64,000 nt of DNA from Methylobacterium sp. Leaf108 (GCF_001423265.1 NZ_LMND01000002.1:84271-148270); one strand, 5' to 3'; shown: positions 24,849 to 34,215, counted from the stretch's first letter. Translations and numbers: made by a program. The notes: generated by a model not told the origin, from the letters alone.

Positions 24849-25354
24849 CAGCCGCCCCGCCCATACTGGAGTTCGGGATTGCACTCGGTGGTCGGCGTCG
24901 CCGTCGCGATCAGCGAGACGAACGCGGGCGTGCTGGTGCCCAGCGTCTCTGAGGACCGGGCTAGAAACCGCGTGCCGGTGGTGAGCGTGACGCTCTCCTG
25001 CATGCTGCCGACCTTCCGAATGCGGACGTCGACGTTGCAGGGGTTCACGAACCGATAGGACGTTGCGTCCGCCGGCTTGGTGATGGCGAACTGCTTTGCC
25101 GTGGTGGTGATGCCGTCGAAAATGATGGGGTCGCCCGTACCCGAGCGGACGAAGGGCGTGGAGAGCACCGTCAGGGGCGTCAGCGGGCCGCCGCAAGGGG
25201 CGGCTTCGCGCGGGGCGCCCGTCGCGCAGAAGAGGACGTTGCCGCCTACGAGGCCCTGTCCATTAGGGAGGCGCCACGGCTCGTAGCTGGATTGCGCCGC
25301 GAGGCCGACGATGATCGCCGCCCCAAGGGCGATGGTCGCTAGCGGGCGACGCAT
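24848..25354 (-). CDS. exported phage protein, unknown function
   Basis: The 168-residue product starts [23 protein letters not shown], a signal peptide or signal anchor. The mature region is beta-rich with four cysteines and reads [16 protein letters not shown], an immunoglobulin-like pattern. It is coupled by TGATG overlap to the collagen-like gene and may be its partner. Located between capsid and connector genes. Confidence 0.65.
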   Translation of the reverse strand: MRRPLATIALGAAIIVGLAAQSSYEPWRLPNGQGLVGGNVLFCATGAPREAAPCGGPLTPLTVLSTPFVRSGTGDPIIFDGITTTAKQFAITKPADATSYRFVNPCNVDVRIRKVGSMQESVTLTTGTRFLARSSETLGTSTPAFVSLIATATPTTECNPELQYGRGG

Positions 25355-25359
25355 CGGAT

Positions 25360-25644
25360 TTAGTCCCGAGGGAGGGCGCGGCGTCCGCGCGGCTTGCCGT
25401 CGTTCTCAATCTTGCCCTCGGTCGCGCCGTCGACCCGCTGGTCTTCCGCGGCAGGCAGAGCCGAAGCCTCCGACCCCTCGTCGTCATGCGCCGATCCGTC
25501 GAGCATCCGAGCGAAGCCGTTGGCGGTGAGTTCGACCGCGTGGGGGCGCTCGACCTCGTAGGCGGGGCTGTGCGAGTGCTTGGTTTCCGCACCCTCCATG
25601 TAGGAGGTCAGCGGCTGCACCATCACGGTATCGGATTTCGCCAT
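25360..25644 (-). CDS. small phage protein after the capsid gene
   Basis: The ATG at 25644 gives 94 residues. The first 45 contain VMVQPLTSYMEGAETKHSHSPAYEVERPHAVELTANG, a form seen in small proteins next to HK97 capsid genes. The rest is acidic then basic and disordered. Unknown role, perhaps head-associated. Confidence 0.62.
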   Translation of the reverse strand: MAKSDTVMVQPLTSYMEGAETKHSHSPAYEVERPHAVELTANGFARMLDGSAHDDEGSEASALPAAEDQRVDGATEGKIENDGKPRGRRALPRD

Positions 25645-25721
25645 GGCGGCAGTCTCCAGAGAGAGGGAGCCGACGGCGCGAGGGCGCCGCCGGTCGTTGA
25701 TGGTGATGCTCACGGCGTCGC

Positions 25722-27053
25722 TTAGACGGTGGTGAGCTGGCCCTGGACGAAGGCGGCCGGGCGGTAGACGGCGAGCGCCAGACGCTCCTCCGCGCGGATC
25801 GTAATCATGTTCTTCACGAAGTCGTCCTCGTTCTCGGTGGAGAGCAGCACCTCGATCGCCATGCGGTCGAAAAGCTGCGCGCCGAGGCGGAAGGCGCCGA
25901 CGAGGAACTGGTTCACGGTCATGGCCAGGGTGGTGGCGACCGGCAGGCCCCAGAGACGCGGGGCGATGTTGCCCTGCGGCGAGCCGATGATGTAGCGGCC
26001 TTGGGTGTCCTTGGTGAGCTCGATGCGGGCCCAGTCGGTGTCGTTCAGGCAGATGCCGGTCGCCGGATAGAGAGCCAGCGTCGCCTGAAGGATGGCGAGG
26101 CGCAGGCGGTCGATCGGGGTCTCGGCGGTCGGCACGAACGGCGCGGCGTAGGCGGATGCCTGGGGGATGATGCCCGTCAGGTTCTGGCCGGTGCCGTTGC
26201 CGTAGAGGATCTGCGCCTCCTCGACGAACTCCAGCCCGTAGCGGGCGCGGCCGTCGATGTAGGAGACGAGGCCCGGCGCATCGTCGAGCAGCTGGCGCGA
26301 GCCTTTGAAGATGTGGGCCAGCGTGCGGACCGGCGCCGACTTGAGGTCGAACGTCAGGTCAGACTTGGGCTTGAGGGCGCCCTCGGCCACCATCGCGGCG
26401 GCGTTGGTGAAGCCGGTCTCCACCGGGTACTCGATGTTGTTCGACGAGGTCTGACCGGGGGTGATCAGGTCGCGAACGCGCAGCGGGCGGTCCGGCAGAT
26501 TGACGATGCCCTGGCGGTCCGTGACGACCAGGGACGACCCCACCGAAGCGGTCGCGCCGAGGGTGGCAGGGGCCGTGGTGATGTTCTTCGTCTCGACGGT
26601 GGCGCGGATCTGGCCGCGGTACTGCGAGCCGTGCTCCTTCACGCCCTTGAAGCCCTCGCTGTCGGCGAAGTGCTGACCGATGGTCTTCAGTTCGCTGCCG
26701 CCTGGGCCGCCGCGGCGCGCACCCTTCTGCTCGACATCCGCGAGACGGGCGTCGAACTCGGTGACCTTGGCGTTCATGTCGATGATGGCCTTGTCGGCCG
26801 CCGCCTTGGTCTCCTCGGTCATCTTGCCGAGGTTCTTCATCTCGCCTTCGGCCTTCTCGGCGAACCGCTTCACCTCGTCGGTGGCGGTCTTCAGGCCATT
26901 TGCCAGAGCCTTGAACTCGGCGTCGCCGGCTCCGTTCTGGTTTCCAGCACCGGCAGCAGAGCCGGCGTCGGGCGGGGCGAGGTGGATGCGCGGGCCGATC
27001 AGGCACGCGAAGAGAGCGGCGCCGGAAGCGCCGCGCAGGACAGCGCGGGTCAT
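25722..27053 (-). CDS. HK97-family major capsid protein
   Basis: The 443-residue protein has a helical delta/scaffold domain at residues ~40-115 (KTATDEVKRFAEKAEGEMKN..). The HK97 fold follows, with RDLITPGQTSSNNIEYPVETGF, EGALKPKSDLTFD and a LYGNGTGQNLTGI loop typical of phage capsids. The N-terminal part should be cut off by the protease encoded upstream. Many copies form the icosahedral head. Confidence 0.93.
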   Translation of the reverse strand: MTRAVLRGASGAALFACLIGPRIHLAPPDAGSAAGAGNQNGAGDAEFKALANGLKTATDEVKRFAEKAEGEMKNLGKMTEETKAAADKAIIDMNAKVTEFDARLADVEQKGARRGGPGGSELKTIGQHFADSEGFKGVKEHGSQYRGQIRATVETKNITTAPATLGATASVGSSLVVTDRQGIVNLPDRPLRVRDLITPGQTSSNNIEYPVETGFTNAAAMVAEGALKPKSDLTFDLKSAPVRTLAHIFKGSRQLLDDAPGLVSYIDGRARYGLEFVEEAQILYGNGTGQNLTGIIPQASAYAAPFVPTAETPIDRLRLAILQATLALYPATGICLNDTDWARIELTKDTQGRYIIGSPQGNIAPRLWGLPVATTLAMTVNQFLVGAFRLGAQLFDRMAIEVLLSTENEDDFVKNMITIRAEERLALAVYRPAAFVQGQLTTV

Positions 27054-27072
27054 GGTGATACTTTCCGTTGGG

Positions 27073-27990
27073 TTAGGGGAGCTTGAAGCCCGTCAGGGCT
27101 GTGCCGAGGTCGGACAGGGCCGCCTTGGCTTCGGTGTCGGCCTGATCGCGCCCCTCATCCCGAGGACTCGCCTTGAACAGCCGCGCGGCCATCGCGTCTG
27201 CCTGGGAGTGTGAGAGCCCCAGCTCCTCCCGGAGCCAGGCCTTCACCTCCCGATCGTTGATCGCACCCTTGGTCCAGCCGGTGAGGCCTTCCGGGGCGCG
27301 CGAACCTGTGAGGGCCTGATAGGCGTCGCGGAGCGCATCCATCAGGAGCGCGCCGTCCTTCGCCGACTGGCCGTAAAAGTAGGAGCCCATGAACCCGTCA
27401 TGGATGCGAAGGGCCGCCTCCAGGCGCTCGGCGGCGGTCGCCGTATCAGGGTCCGTCAGCACCGATGCCTTGAGCTCGGCGCGGGCGAGACGCTTCATCT
27501 CCATGACGCGCGCCTGAGCGTTGGAGGGGTCGTCCACGAGGCTGATTTCGCCGAGGTGGAGGGACTTCAGGGTGCGCTTCGGCTCGCCCGGCTTCTGGCC
27601 GTAGGTGGCGCCGTTCTTCTTCACCCGGTAGCCGATGGACAAGCCGCCGAGGGCGCCGTCCTTGACGAGCTCGTAGCGCATCCGGCCGGCATCAGTGTTC
27701 ATGCCGGACAGCTTGCCCTCGACCCGCAGACCCTTGTCGTCTTCCTCGACACTGGTCCACACCCCAACCGGGACACCATCGCCGCCGTAGACCCCGTGCA
27801 TGACGTGCATCGGCACGCCGCGGCCCTGCGATTTGCGCTCGGCCAGGGACTCCTTGAAGGCGCCCGGCAGGATCACGTCGCCGTGGCTGTCGACATTGCC
27901 GAACATGGCGCCATAGCCGGAGAACACGCCCTCGGCGGCATTCTCAGCGAACTTGAGCTCCAGCGGAGCGACGAAAACATCAGGCTGCAT
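27073..27990 (-). CDS. prohead protease (HK97 family), long form
   Basis: The ATG at 27990 gives 305 residues and an 11-base overlap with the portal gene. The protease fold is seen in GYGAMFGNVDSHGDVILPGAF, MHVMHGV (candidate catalytic His) and LGGLSIGYRV (candidate Ser) and LGEISLVDDPSNAQA. About 120 extra C-terminal residues are helical and could act as an internal scaffold segment. It processes the capsid precursor. Confidence 0.9.
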   Translation of the reverse strand: MQPDVFVAPLELKFAENAAEGVFSGYGAMFGNVDSHGDVILPGAFKESLAERKSQGRGVPMHVMHGVYGGDGVPVGVWTSVEEDDKGLRVEGKLSGMNTDAGRMRYELVKDGALGGLSIGYRVKKNGATYGQKPGEPKRTLKSLHLGEISLVDDPSNAQARVMEMKRLARAELKASVLTDPDTATAAERLEAALRIHDGFMGSYFYGQSAKDGALLMDALRDAYQALTGSRAPEGLTGWTKGAINDREVKAWLREELGLSHSQADAMAARLFKASPRDEGRDQADTEAKAALSDLGTALTGFKLP

Positions 27991-29260
27991 CGTTCGCACC
28001 TTCAGGGTTGGTGCCGTCTGGCGGCGCGTCTGGGGGCGGCAGCATGGTGCCGCTTGCCGGCTGCTGGCCGAGCTTGTCGATGGGGAGCATCGCCGACTGC
28101 ATGAAGAGGCTGTCGCCCCCCGGAAGCGGCGGTTTGTTCTCGCGGGCGCGGATCTCGTTGGGGGTACTAAGGCCGTTGGTGACCTCGGCGCGGTAGAGCT
28201 CGGCGCGGCCCTTGCTGTCGGCCCTGAGCAAGCCCTCGACATTGAACTCGGGGAAGTAGCGAAGCTGCTCGGCTGCCGTCAGGCATTTCGACCAGATCGC
28301 CTGCTCTGCCGCCTTGAGGTGGGATCGCAGGGTGTAGGTCAGGAACCAGAGGTTCATCTGTTCGAGGCCGGTGCCCCAAGCCGTCGATTTCGACATGTGC
28401 CCGATCATCACCGGAGACACGCCGAACCAACGGCAGATCATCTCGACGTTGTAACCGCGGGTCTCCAGAAGCTGCGCTTCCTCGGGCGGGATCGTCAGCG
28501 ACTCGAAGCTGAAACCGCCCTCCAGAAGCGGCACGGCGCCTGTCTGGTCGGCGCCCTTCCAGCTTTGGATCAGCGCCTTGGAATCCTGCCGCTGCTCATA
28601 TGTGAGGAACACCGGCGACTTCAGGAAGCCCGAGGGCCGCATCATGTTCTTGAAGAACCGGCCCGCCGAGCGTTCCGCACCCATCGCGGTGCCCATGCTG
28701 TGCCGCCCGGCCGCGATGGCGGACATCCCGATCTGCCCGTCGAGCGAAAACCCCTTGAGGTGGAGTACCTGATCTTCGGTCAGGGTCTGTGTGATGCCCT
28801 GGAAGGCGTAGCGGTAGGTCAACGACCCGTCGATTTCGCGAGTGACCTGGACGCGATCGGGTCGCATCGGCAGAAGCGCCACCACCCGGTCACCCGCACC
28901 CCGCACGATCTCCGCGTAGGCGTTCCCCCAGAGCAGCTTGCAGGCGAACATGGCCTGCCAGAACTCGACCGCCGTCATCTCGGCGTTCGGCTTGTCGTGG
29001 AGCACCCGATAGAGCGGGTGGCCGGTGGCAACCGTGCTGCGCCCGAGCCCGTCGCGCTCGTAGAGCGGCAACGGTAGCGTTGCGATCGTCTGCGACACGA
29101 GTCGGGTACAGGCCCACACCGCATCGAGCGTCAGCGCGGTGTCGACGGTGACCCGCTCCCCGGCGTGGTTCTCCTCCCCACCGAAATACGAGATCAGGCG
29201 CTGGTCGGTCAGGCCCAACCCGCGGGCGACCGTCAGCGCCGCCTTGCGGAAGAGGCCCAT
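27980..29260 (-). CDS. phage portal protein (HK97 family)
   Basis: The 426-residue product shows classic portal signatures: ALTLDAVWACTRLVSQTIATLPLPLYER, a LLWGNAYAEIVRG segment, YNVEMICRWFGVSPVMIGH and LSTPNEIRARENKPPLPGGD. It forms the dodecameric vertex through which DNA is packaged. It lies between terminase and protease genes in the standard order. Confidence 0.95.
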   Translation of the reverse strand: MGLFRKAALTVARGLGLTDQRLISYFGGEENHAGERVTVDTALTLDAVWACTRLVSQTIATLPLPLYERDGLGRSTVATGHPLYRVLHDKPNAEMTAVEFWQAMFACKLLWGNAYAEIVRGAGDRVVALLPMRPDRVQVTREIDGSLTYRYAFQGITQTLTEDQVLHLKGFSLDGQIGMSAIAAGRHSMGTAMGAERSAGRFFKNMMRPSGFLKSPVFLTYEQRQDSKALIQSWKGADQTGAVPLLEGGFSFESLTIPPEEAQLLETRGYNVEMICRWFGVSPVMIGHMSKSTAWGTGLEQMNLWFLTYTLRSHLKAAEQAIWSKCLTAAEQLRYFPEFNVEGLLRADSKGRAELYRAEVTNGLSTPNEIRARENKPPLPGGDSLFMQSAMLPIDKLGQQPASGTMLPPPDAPPDGTNPEGANDAA

Positions 29261-29279
29261 ACGCAGTCCTGTCGTTCGG

Positions 29280-31016
29280 TCAGGCGAAGATCGGCTCCGA
29301 GAGGAAGCCGCCGAGGTTGGCGTTGGCGGGCACGGCCGGGTTCAGCGACATCGGAACGACGGCATCGAACAGCGACATCACCGGGTCGATCTTCGCGTCG
29401 CCGGCATTCTGCTTCGTCGCCCGGATCGCGGTCGCGGTGGGCTCGATCTTCAGGTTGCCCACGGCCCAGGCCATCAGGCTCGATCCCGAGTGCCGGAGTG
29501 TCCCGTTCGCCAGCTTCCGCTCCGCGGTCTTGATGGCGTTCATCATGCCGTAGCCCTGGGGCACGCCGACGAGGAGCTTGGCCTCCTGGGTCACCCCGAT
29601 TTCGGCCATCGCCTCGATGAACTCGCCGAGCCCGGCCGGGTCGACGCCGACACAGGCAAGCAGGCCTGCGTCTTTGATGCTGGCGACGATCTCCACGATC
29701 TCCGCGATGTCGCCGAGTTCGTCGTTGACGATGGTGAGCTCGCCGGCCCGCTCGAAATCCCGCAGGCGGGCCGCGATCGACTTACGCCGCGTCAGCACGC
29801 CCTCATGGCACCAGGCGTGGGTCCAGGCGAGCCAGTCCCGCGTCACCTTCTCTCGGCCGAGCACTGTGAGCCCGAACAGATCGTCGAGGCCGCCCCCGTC
29901 GATACCGACGCAGACCACCTCACACCGGTCTAGGATCTCCCGCAGCCCGGCCCGGTCGTCCTCTGGGGGGCAGGCGAGGCCGGCATCCGCTCGGGCGGTC
30001 CAGTATTCCGATCCGGACCAGCGATTGGCCCGGAGGTTCATTCCGATCTCGACGTTCAGGTGCTTCGCCAGGAAGGTCCGGCGGGTGTCCTCACCCTTGG
30101 CCTCTTCCTTACGAAGCTCGTCCTGCAGCCACTCCCGGCTGACGGAGCGGTCGATGTTCGGGTTGGTGATGTAGAAATTCTCGGGGTCGAGGTAGGCCTT
30201 CGCCTCCACCATCGCCTTCGGGAACTCGTAGAGCAGGCCGAAGCTCTTGGGGTCGGTGATCTTGCCGTCCCGCACGTCGCGGAAGTAGTCCAGCTTCGCC
30301 TTGAACACGCCGGCTGGCGGCTCGTCGCTCTGCGTCGAAAGCGAGATGACGAAGCCTTCCGGCCGGGAGACCAGACCGCCCGTCGCCTCGCGCAGCATCG
30401 CGTCTGCCTTCGGGCGCTTCCCGAAGATCCAAAGCTCGTCGATCAGGATGCGACCAGCCTTCTTGCCGGACACTGTGTCCGTGTCCGCCGCGACCACCTT
30501 CAGCGCTGCCCGATTGCTCAGGTGGGTGATCGTCTTGAGGTGGTCCTGCACATGCAGGAAGCCGCCCTCCCCCTGCGAGGCGTCGAGCTCGGGATCGGCG
30601 CGCACCATCGCGGCTGCGGGCTTGTAGGCGTTCTGCGCGACCTCAATCGTCGGCGCGAGGATCAGCACCTCTTCCTCGTGGCGCCAGTTGATGATGAGCG
30701 CTGTGAGCATGATGCCGGCGCCGAGCGTGGACTTCGTATTCTTCTTCGAGATGAGCAGGAAGAACTCTCGGACAAGCTGCTGCCCGGTCTCCTCGTCGTA
30801 GGCGCCGAAGATCGCAGCCACGAAGTCGAGCACCCAAGGCTCGCTCACCTCGCCGAAAGTCGGCTTGCCCGGCAGGTCCACGACCCGCAGCGACTTGAAT
30901 ACCGCGAGCGCGTCCTGTGCCGCCGCAGGGAACAGCGGCTTGAACGGAATCAGCGACCGCCCGGCGACGATACGCTTCTCCCAATCGGGGCACGCCGTCG
31001 TCCACTCGGGCTTCAC
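29280..31016 (-). CDS. terL: terminase large subunit
   Basis: This 578-residue packaging motor has a Walker A-like SKKNTKSTLGAG loop near residue 92, a Walker B RILIDELW near residue 192 and an STQSDEP coupling motif. The C-terminal nuclease domain includes CVGIDGGGLDDLFG and CVGVDPAG. It overlaps the small subunit by four bases. Confidence 0.95.
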   Translation of the reverse strand: MKPEWTTACPDWEKRIVAGRSLIPFKPLFPAAAQDALAVFKSLRVVDLPGKPTFGEVSEPWVLDFVAAIFGAYDEETGQQLVREFFLLISKKNTKSTLGAGIMLTALIINWRHEEEVLILAPTIEVAQNAYKPAAAMVRADPELDASQGEGGFLHVQDHLKTITHLSNRAALKVVAADTDTVSGKKAGRILIDELWIFGKRPKADAMLREATGGLVSRPEGFVISLSTQSDEPPAGVFKAKLDYFRDVRDGKITDPKSFGLLYEFPKAMVEAKAYLDPENFYITNPNIDRSVSREWLQDELRKEEAKGEDTRRTFLAKHLNVEIGMNLRANRWSGSEYWTARADAGLACPPEDDRAGLREILDRCEVVCVGIDGGGLDDLFGLTVLGREKVTRDWLAWTHAWCHEGVLTRRKSIAARLRDFERAGELTIVNDELGDIAEIVEIVASIKDAGLLACVGVDPAGLGEFIEAMAEIGVTQEAKLLVGVPQGYGMMNAIKTAERKLANGTLRHSGSSLMAWAVGNLKIEPTATAIRATKQNAGDAKIDPVMSLFDAVVPMSLNPAVPANANLGGFLSEPIFA

Positions 31017-31606
31017 GTGTTGCTGGCCACCAGCCGCGGGCCGCTACGCTGGGCGAACTTGCCGCCGCTCGACGTCGCCTCATCCGCGCCCGCCTGGCGC
31101 TGCTTCTTCTTGCCGTCCGGGACGGCCGCTTCCGACAGGGTCTTGGCCGCCAAGGCAAGGTTCTTCAGCGTACCGGCCCTGGTGGACAGGCTCACCGCCT
31201 TCATCATCGCCTCGCGACGCCCGCCGTCGTTCTTGCCCGGCGTCGAAGCGACAATCTCCTCCTCCATCTCGCCGAGGTAGGAGGTGGTGACCTCCAGTTC
31301 ATCCATCATGCGGACGACGAGGTCGCGACCGCGGTCAAGGATGGCCTCAGGCTTCACGGGCTCCGCGTCTGCCGGCTTGATGCGGGCAACGAGGGGCGCG
31401 ACCACCTCGTCGAGGGTGGGGGGAAGCTGCGGAGCCGGGCGCGGAGTTTCGCCGCCAGGACGAGACCACCCCTTCTCCTTCGCCTTGAGGCGGATCGCCT
31501 TTTCAGAGCACCCGAACCACCGGGCTATCTCTCTGATTGAGCTTGTGCTTTTGCTGAAATCGCGCTCGATCCCGGCCCAATCAATAGGTTTTTTTGCCTT
31601 GGCCAT
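31013..31606 (-). CDS. terS: terminase small subunit
   Basis: An in-frame GTG lies 27 bases upstream, but the ATG at 31606 is preferred. The 197-residue protein has an N-terminal HTH (SIREIARWFGCSEKAIRLKAKEKGW) for recognising the packaging site, a central helical oligomerisation region, and a disordered C-terminus. It directs TerL to the phage DNA end. Confidence 0.88.
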   Translation of the reverse strand: MAKAKKPIDWAGIERDFSKSTSSIREIARWFGCSEKAIRLKAKEKGWSRPGGETPRPAPQLPPTLDEVVAPLVARIKPADAEPVKPEAILDRGRDLVVRMMDELEVTTSYLGEMEEEIVASTPGKNDGGRREAMMKAVSLSTRAGTLKNLALAAKTLSEAAVPDGKKKQRQAGADEATSSGGKFAQRSGPRLVASNT

Positions 31607-31613
31607 GGCTGCG

Positions 31614-31632
31614 ATGTCCGCGCTACTCCGCA
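31614..31632 (-). repeat. 19-bp repeat, copy 1 (upstream of terS)
   Basis: The same 19 bases, TGCGGAGTAGCGCGGACAT reading the minus strand, occur here 8 bases before the terS ATG and again at 37970-37988 touching the ATG of the YdaU-like gene. Chance identity of this length within the window is unlikely. It may be a shared translation-initiation or regulatory element, since it contains a GCGGAG Shine-Dalgarno-like string. Confidence 0.5.
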
Positions 31633-31787
31633 CTACCTAAAACGACCCACCAGGATAAAATCTGCGAATGCGATCCCATGCGGTAGCGACCCCTTGGCAT
31701 CCCAGACTTTAGACCGCCCCCCCACCCCTCGCTGGTGGCCGCACGCGGTTCCTTGGATGGCCCAGGACGCCCGCAGGCCCCGTTCGG

Positions 31788-32123
31788 CTAGGCCGGCATC
31801 AACCCCATGCGCCGCGCCCGCTCAGCGGCGGTCTTGATGCCATGGTGCGGCGGGCACAGCGCCTGCCCGTTCCTTGGGTCCAGCGGGTCACCGCCATCTC
31901 GGCGCTCGACGATGTGATCGGCGTAGAGCCGGACCCCGCCGCGCCTGCCGTGGGCCGTGCATCCGGGCCATTGGCACTTCCACCCGGCTCGCTTCAGCAC
32001 CTCTTGGCGCCAAGCAGCGTGCTCGGGCGTCAATAGCTCGGCGTCGGCTACTTTGGGGGCTGGCCTCGCCGTCCGCGTATCCAGCGTCCCGAGGCGTAGC
32101 TTGAGGGTGGTGAGGCGGGGCAT
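31788..32123 (-). CDS. phage HNH endonuclease
   Basis: The ATG at 32123 gives 111 residues with CQWPGCTAHGRRGG, the YADHIVERRDGGDP HNH core and ALCPPHHGIKTAAER. Small HNH nucleases next to terminase genes are needed with TerL for cos or specific cleavage in HK97-like phages. It lies upstream of terS and downstream of the probable late promoter, consistent with being the first late gene. Confidence 0.88.
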   Translation of the reverse strand: MPRLTTLKLRLGTLDTRTARPAPKVADAELLTPEHAAWRQEVLKRAGWKCQWPGCTAHGRRGGVRLYADHIVERRDGGDPLDPRNGQALCPPHHGIKTAAERARRMGLMPA

Positions 32124-32471
32124 TGATATGGACCCCACGTGAGAGGGCTCGGCAATGCGCGGTTGCAGCGGGGTCTCGACACAAGGCGAAGGTTCGGCCA
32201 GGATTGGACCCGGATCGGCAGCAGGATCCCGGGAGGCATCCTGGGGCACCCTTGTTCCCTATCCGTAACGCCGTGCCCGAGGCTCGTAAGGCGCACTTTC
32301 GGTTTCGCCACCCGATAGCGGGCTAGGGGATGCACACGACGCCGTCAGCGATGTTTCTAGGGCATTGATGACGGGCCGATGCTGCCATGAACGGCGGTCG
32401 TACCGTTCGATGGTGCGCTCAGATCGCAACCCCAAAGGGTCTGCGGCCGGCTGCGACCCGAGGGTCTTCTG
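32124..32471. other. 348-bp leader without a confident gene
   Basis: This stretch precedes the HNH nuclease gene on the minus strand. The HNH frame stays open upstream as far as 32249, but those extra residues look non-coding. No promoter or repeat was evident. In HK97-like phages the cos site commonly lies beside the HNH and terminase genes, so it could be here, but no cohesive-end sequence can be named. Confidence 0.35.
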
Positions 32472-32564
32472 ATGAAGTCCAATCTCGGTGTCACCATCAC
32501 GATCAAGATTGATTTGGCTCTTTGCCTTACGGCGATTGCTGCGATCCTCAAGATCCTGATGTAA
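32472..32564 (+). CDS. 30-aa membrane micro-protein (rightward)
   Basis: ATG to TAA encodes 30 residues: MKSNLGVTITIKID and then a hydrophobic helix. It lies on the strand opposite to the late genes and is followed after nine bases by a perfect 9-bp hairpin with a UUCG loop. The size, single helix and trailing hairpin suggest a real small gene, but there is no obvious ribosome binding site. Confidence 0.4.
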   Translation: MKSNLGVTITIKIDLALCLTAIAAILKILM

Positions 32565-32572
32565 GAGGGGCG

Positions 32573-32594
32573 GGCCGCTACTTCGGTGGCGGCC
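32573..32594. terminator. UUCG-tetraloop hairpin
   Basis: GGCCGCTAC-TTCG-GTGGCGGCC forms nine pairs (one G-U) closed by a C(UUCG)G loop, a very stable RNA fold. There is no long U tract on either side. On the minus strand it lies about 150 bases downstream of the probable late promoter, where a lambda tR'-like terminator would be expected. On the plus strand it follows the micro-protein. Confidence 0.55.
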
Positions 32595-32743
32595 TGCTCT
32601 CTTCGTCCACTGCGTGTTTTGAGAAAGCGCACCCCTAAGGGCACATTGACCCCAATCGCCTCGTCTCTCGGACGTGGGCCGGGTCACCGAAGAGGCAAGA
32701 CTGCGCGACGCGCTATCGCCGTAGACGGGATATCCTACCCGAC

Positions 32744-32771
32744 ATAATGTCGCGCGCGCGCGCGATGTCAA
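32744..32771 (-). promoter_or_regulatory. probable phage late promoter with (CG)7 spacer
   Basis: Reading the minus strand: TTGACA (32771-32766), a 16-base spacer that includes seven CG dinucleotides, then CATTAT (32749-32744); TTATGT with an 18-base spacer is the alternative -10. Transcription would run into the HNH, terminase and capsid genes. The -35 overlaps the original stop codon of the NusG-like gene. The alternating CG spacer is prone to Z-DNA and could make the promoter supercoiling-sensitive. Confidence 0.55.
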
Positions 32772-32803
32772 GCCGCCTCGGGTAGTGGGTCAGTTTGAAA
32801 TTT

Positions 32804-33442
32804 TTAGAGCCAAGGCCAAATGAGGCTCTTTGCGTTTCGCTTTAGGTGCACGGGTAATGACGCTGTAGGGTTTCTTAAATTATGAGTTTGAACAAAAGTT
32901 ATGTTATCATAAAAATCGTCCAAATAGACTTTTCTTAAACGCCCAGGATACGCGTCCATGAGGTGCTTGTATGCGCTCGTCATTCCGTCGCTAAACGCCC
33001 AAACTTCAACTGACCAACCTCGCTTTAATGCCCGTTCTGCTTGCTGTGGGAAGCTAGTTCCGAAGTCGGAAATCTTTCCGTCGCCGCTTACTATGACAAG
33101 CGTCTGCTCGCCATCATAATCTAGGACCGCATTTGCTATTTTTAAATGTGCAATTTCATCAACGGCTTGTTCAGATGTCGTGTCGTCGCTATCAATGATT
33201 CTTTTCAGTATATATGTTTCATACCCTCTATCTTTCGCTTTCTGCCAGATTGAGGCTGCGGCACTCTTTTCTGACCCGACAAAGACCCGCGTCGGAGTTT
33301 CACTCCTATTTTCAAGAGCGTCAAAGAAATTATCTAGGTGCATTCTGATGCCAACCCATGGGACTTGTGGCTCTATGCGAGCTGCTGCCCCGGTCATAGT
33401 GCTATAAATATTGGAGTTATCTATAATAATATGCCGACTCAT
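32804..33442 (-). CDS. NYN-domain (PIN-like) putative ribonuclease, passenger of the IS element
   Basis: The 212-residue protein starts MSRHIIIDNSNIYS, the first strand and acidic D of NYN domains. It continues with RVFVGSEKSAA, then EQAVDEIAHLKIANAVLDY and TLVIVSGDGKISDFGTSF, the second acidic cluster. SVEVWAFSDGM completes the Rossmann-like core. NYN proteins are metal-dependent RNases related to PIN toxins and LabA. The gene is AT-rich against GC-rich surroundings and starts 3 bases from the transposase remnant's end, so it is a transferred passenger. Catalysis is inferred, not shown. Confidence 0.75.
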   Translation of the reverse strand: MSRHIIIDNSNIYSTMTGAAARIEPQVPWVGIRMHLDNFFDALENRSETPTRVFVGSEKSAAASIWQKAKDRGYETYILKRIIDSDDTTSEQAVDEIAHLKIANAVLDYDGEQTLVIVSGDGKISDFGTSFPQQAERALKRGWSVEVWAFSDGMTSAYKHLMDAYPGRLRKVYLDDFYDNITFVQTHNLRNPTASLPVHLKRNAKSLIWPWL

Positions 33443-33444
33443 AT

Positions 33445-34215
33445 CTATTTGTTTTCCTTATATTTGTTATACGGACCGCGCTTGCTCGGCTTTTCATCTG
33501 CGGCCTCGACCAGCGCAACGATATCGCCAATTTCTCAAAGCCGGTCAGTGACGCCCGCCGCCATCGCCGGGCTCACCCGCAGTTTCGCATGCAGCCGCAC
33601 AAAGTTGTAATACATGAAGTGTGGCGCCACGGCGTAGGCGTGGTTCTCGACCTTTTTTTGAGAACGCGTTCGTGAGTCGGGTGAACCGACGCATGTGCAT
33701 CCGCATCGTGAGGTTCTGACGCTCGACGTAGGACGTGGAGACGTGCGCCTCGTCGGGTGAGCCCTCGACGGTGGTCTTCTTGATCCCGGTGCATTCGGCA
33801 GGGCTGTAGCGGCCCGTGGCACCGCCGGGAGCGTTCCCGTAGATCTTCACGAGCTGGGCGTAATCCACATCGGCACCGAAGGCGTCTTCGACGGCCTGCA
33901 GGTACGCCTTTTGGCCGTCTGACGTGAGCTGAACGCGGTTGGCGAGGCGGGTCTTTAGATCGTCAATGAACCAAGCGGCGCACTCACCGTCACGACCCCC
34001 GATGAAGTAGGACAGGACAAGCTTGCTGTCGGCGTCGATGGCGGTCCACGTCCATGTGTCGCCAGCGCCGTCCGGTGCCGCCACAGCGCCCGCTACATTC
34101 CTCTGCTTGGCGTAGGTGAAGCTCCAAATTTCATCGACCTGAACTCGCTTCGCTTGGACATTGCGGACGTGCTAATCGTGATAGGCGGCGCAGGCCCTGC
34201 CCGCATCAACCAACA
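33445..34215 (-). pseudogene. IS1-family transposase, inactivated
   Basis: Reading the minus strand, the frame gives LLVDAGRACAAYHD, then a TAG where Glu is expected, and [20 protein letters not shown] (the first catalytic Asp in VDEIW). It goes on through [21 protein letters not shown] and [16 protein letters not shown] frameshift follows at SKK (33,655 region), after which the other frame continues VENHAYAV and [26 protein letters not shown] replaces Trp before EIGDIVALVEAADE, and the end is a basic KRGPYNKY tail. Three lesions, and the lack of the zinc-finger N-terminus, make it non-functional. Confidence 0.85.
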
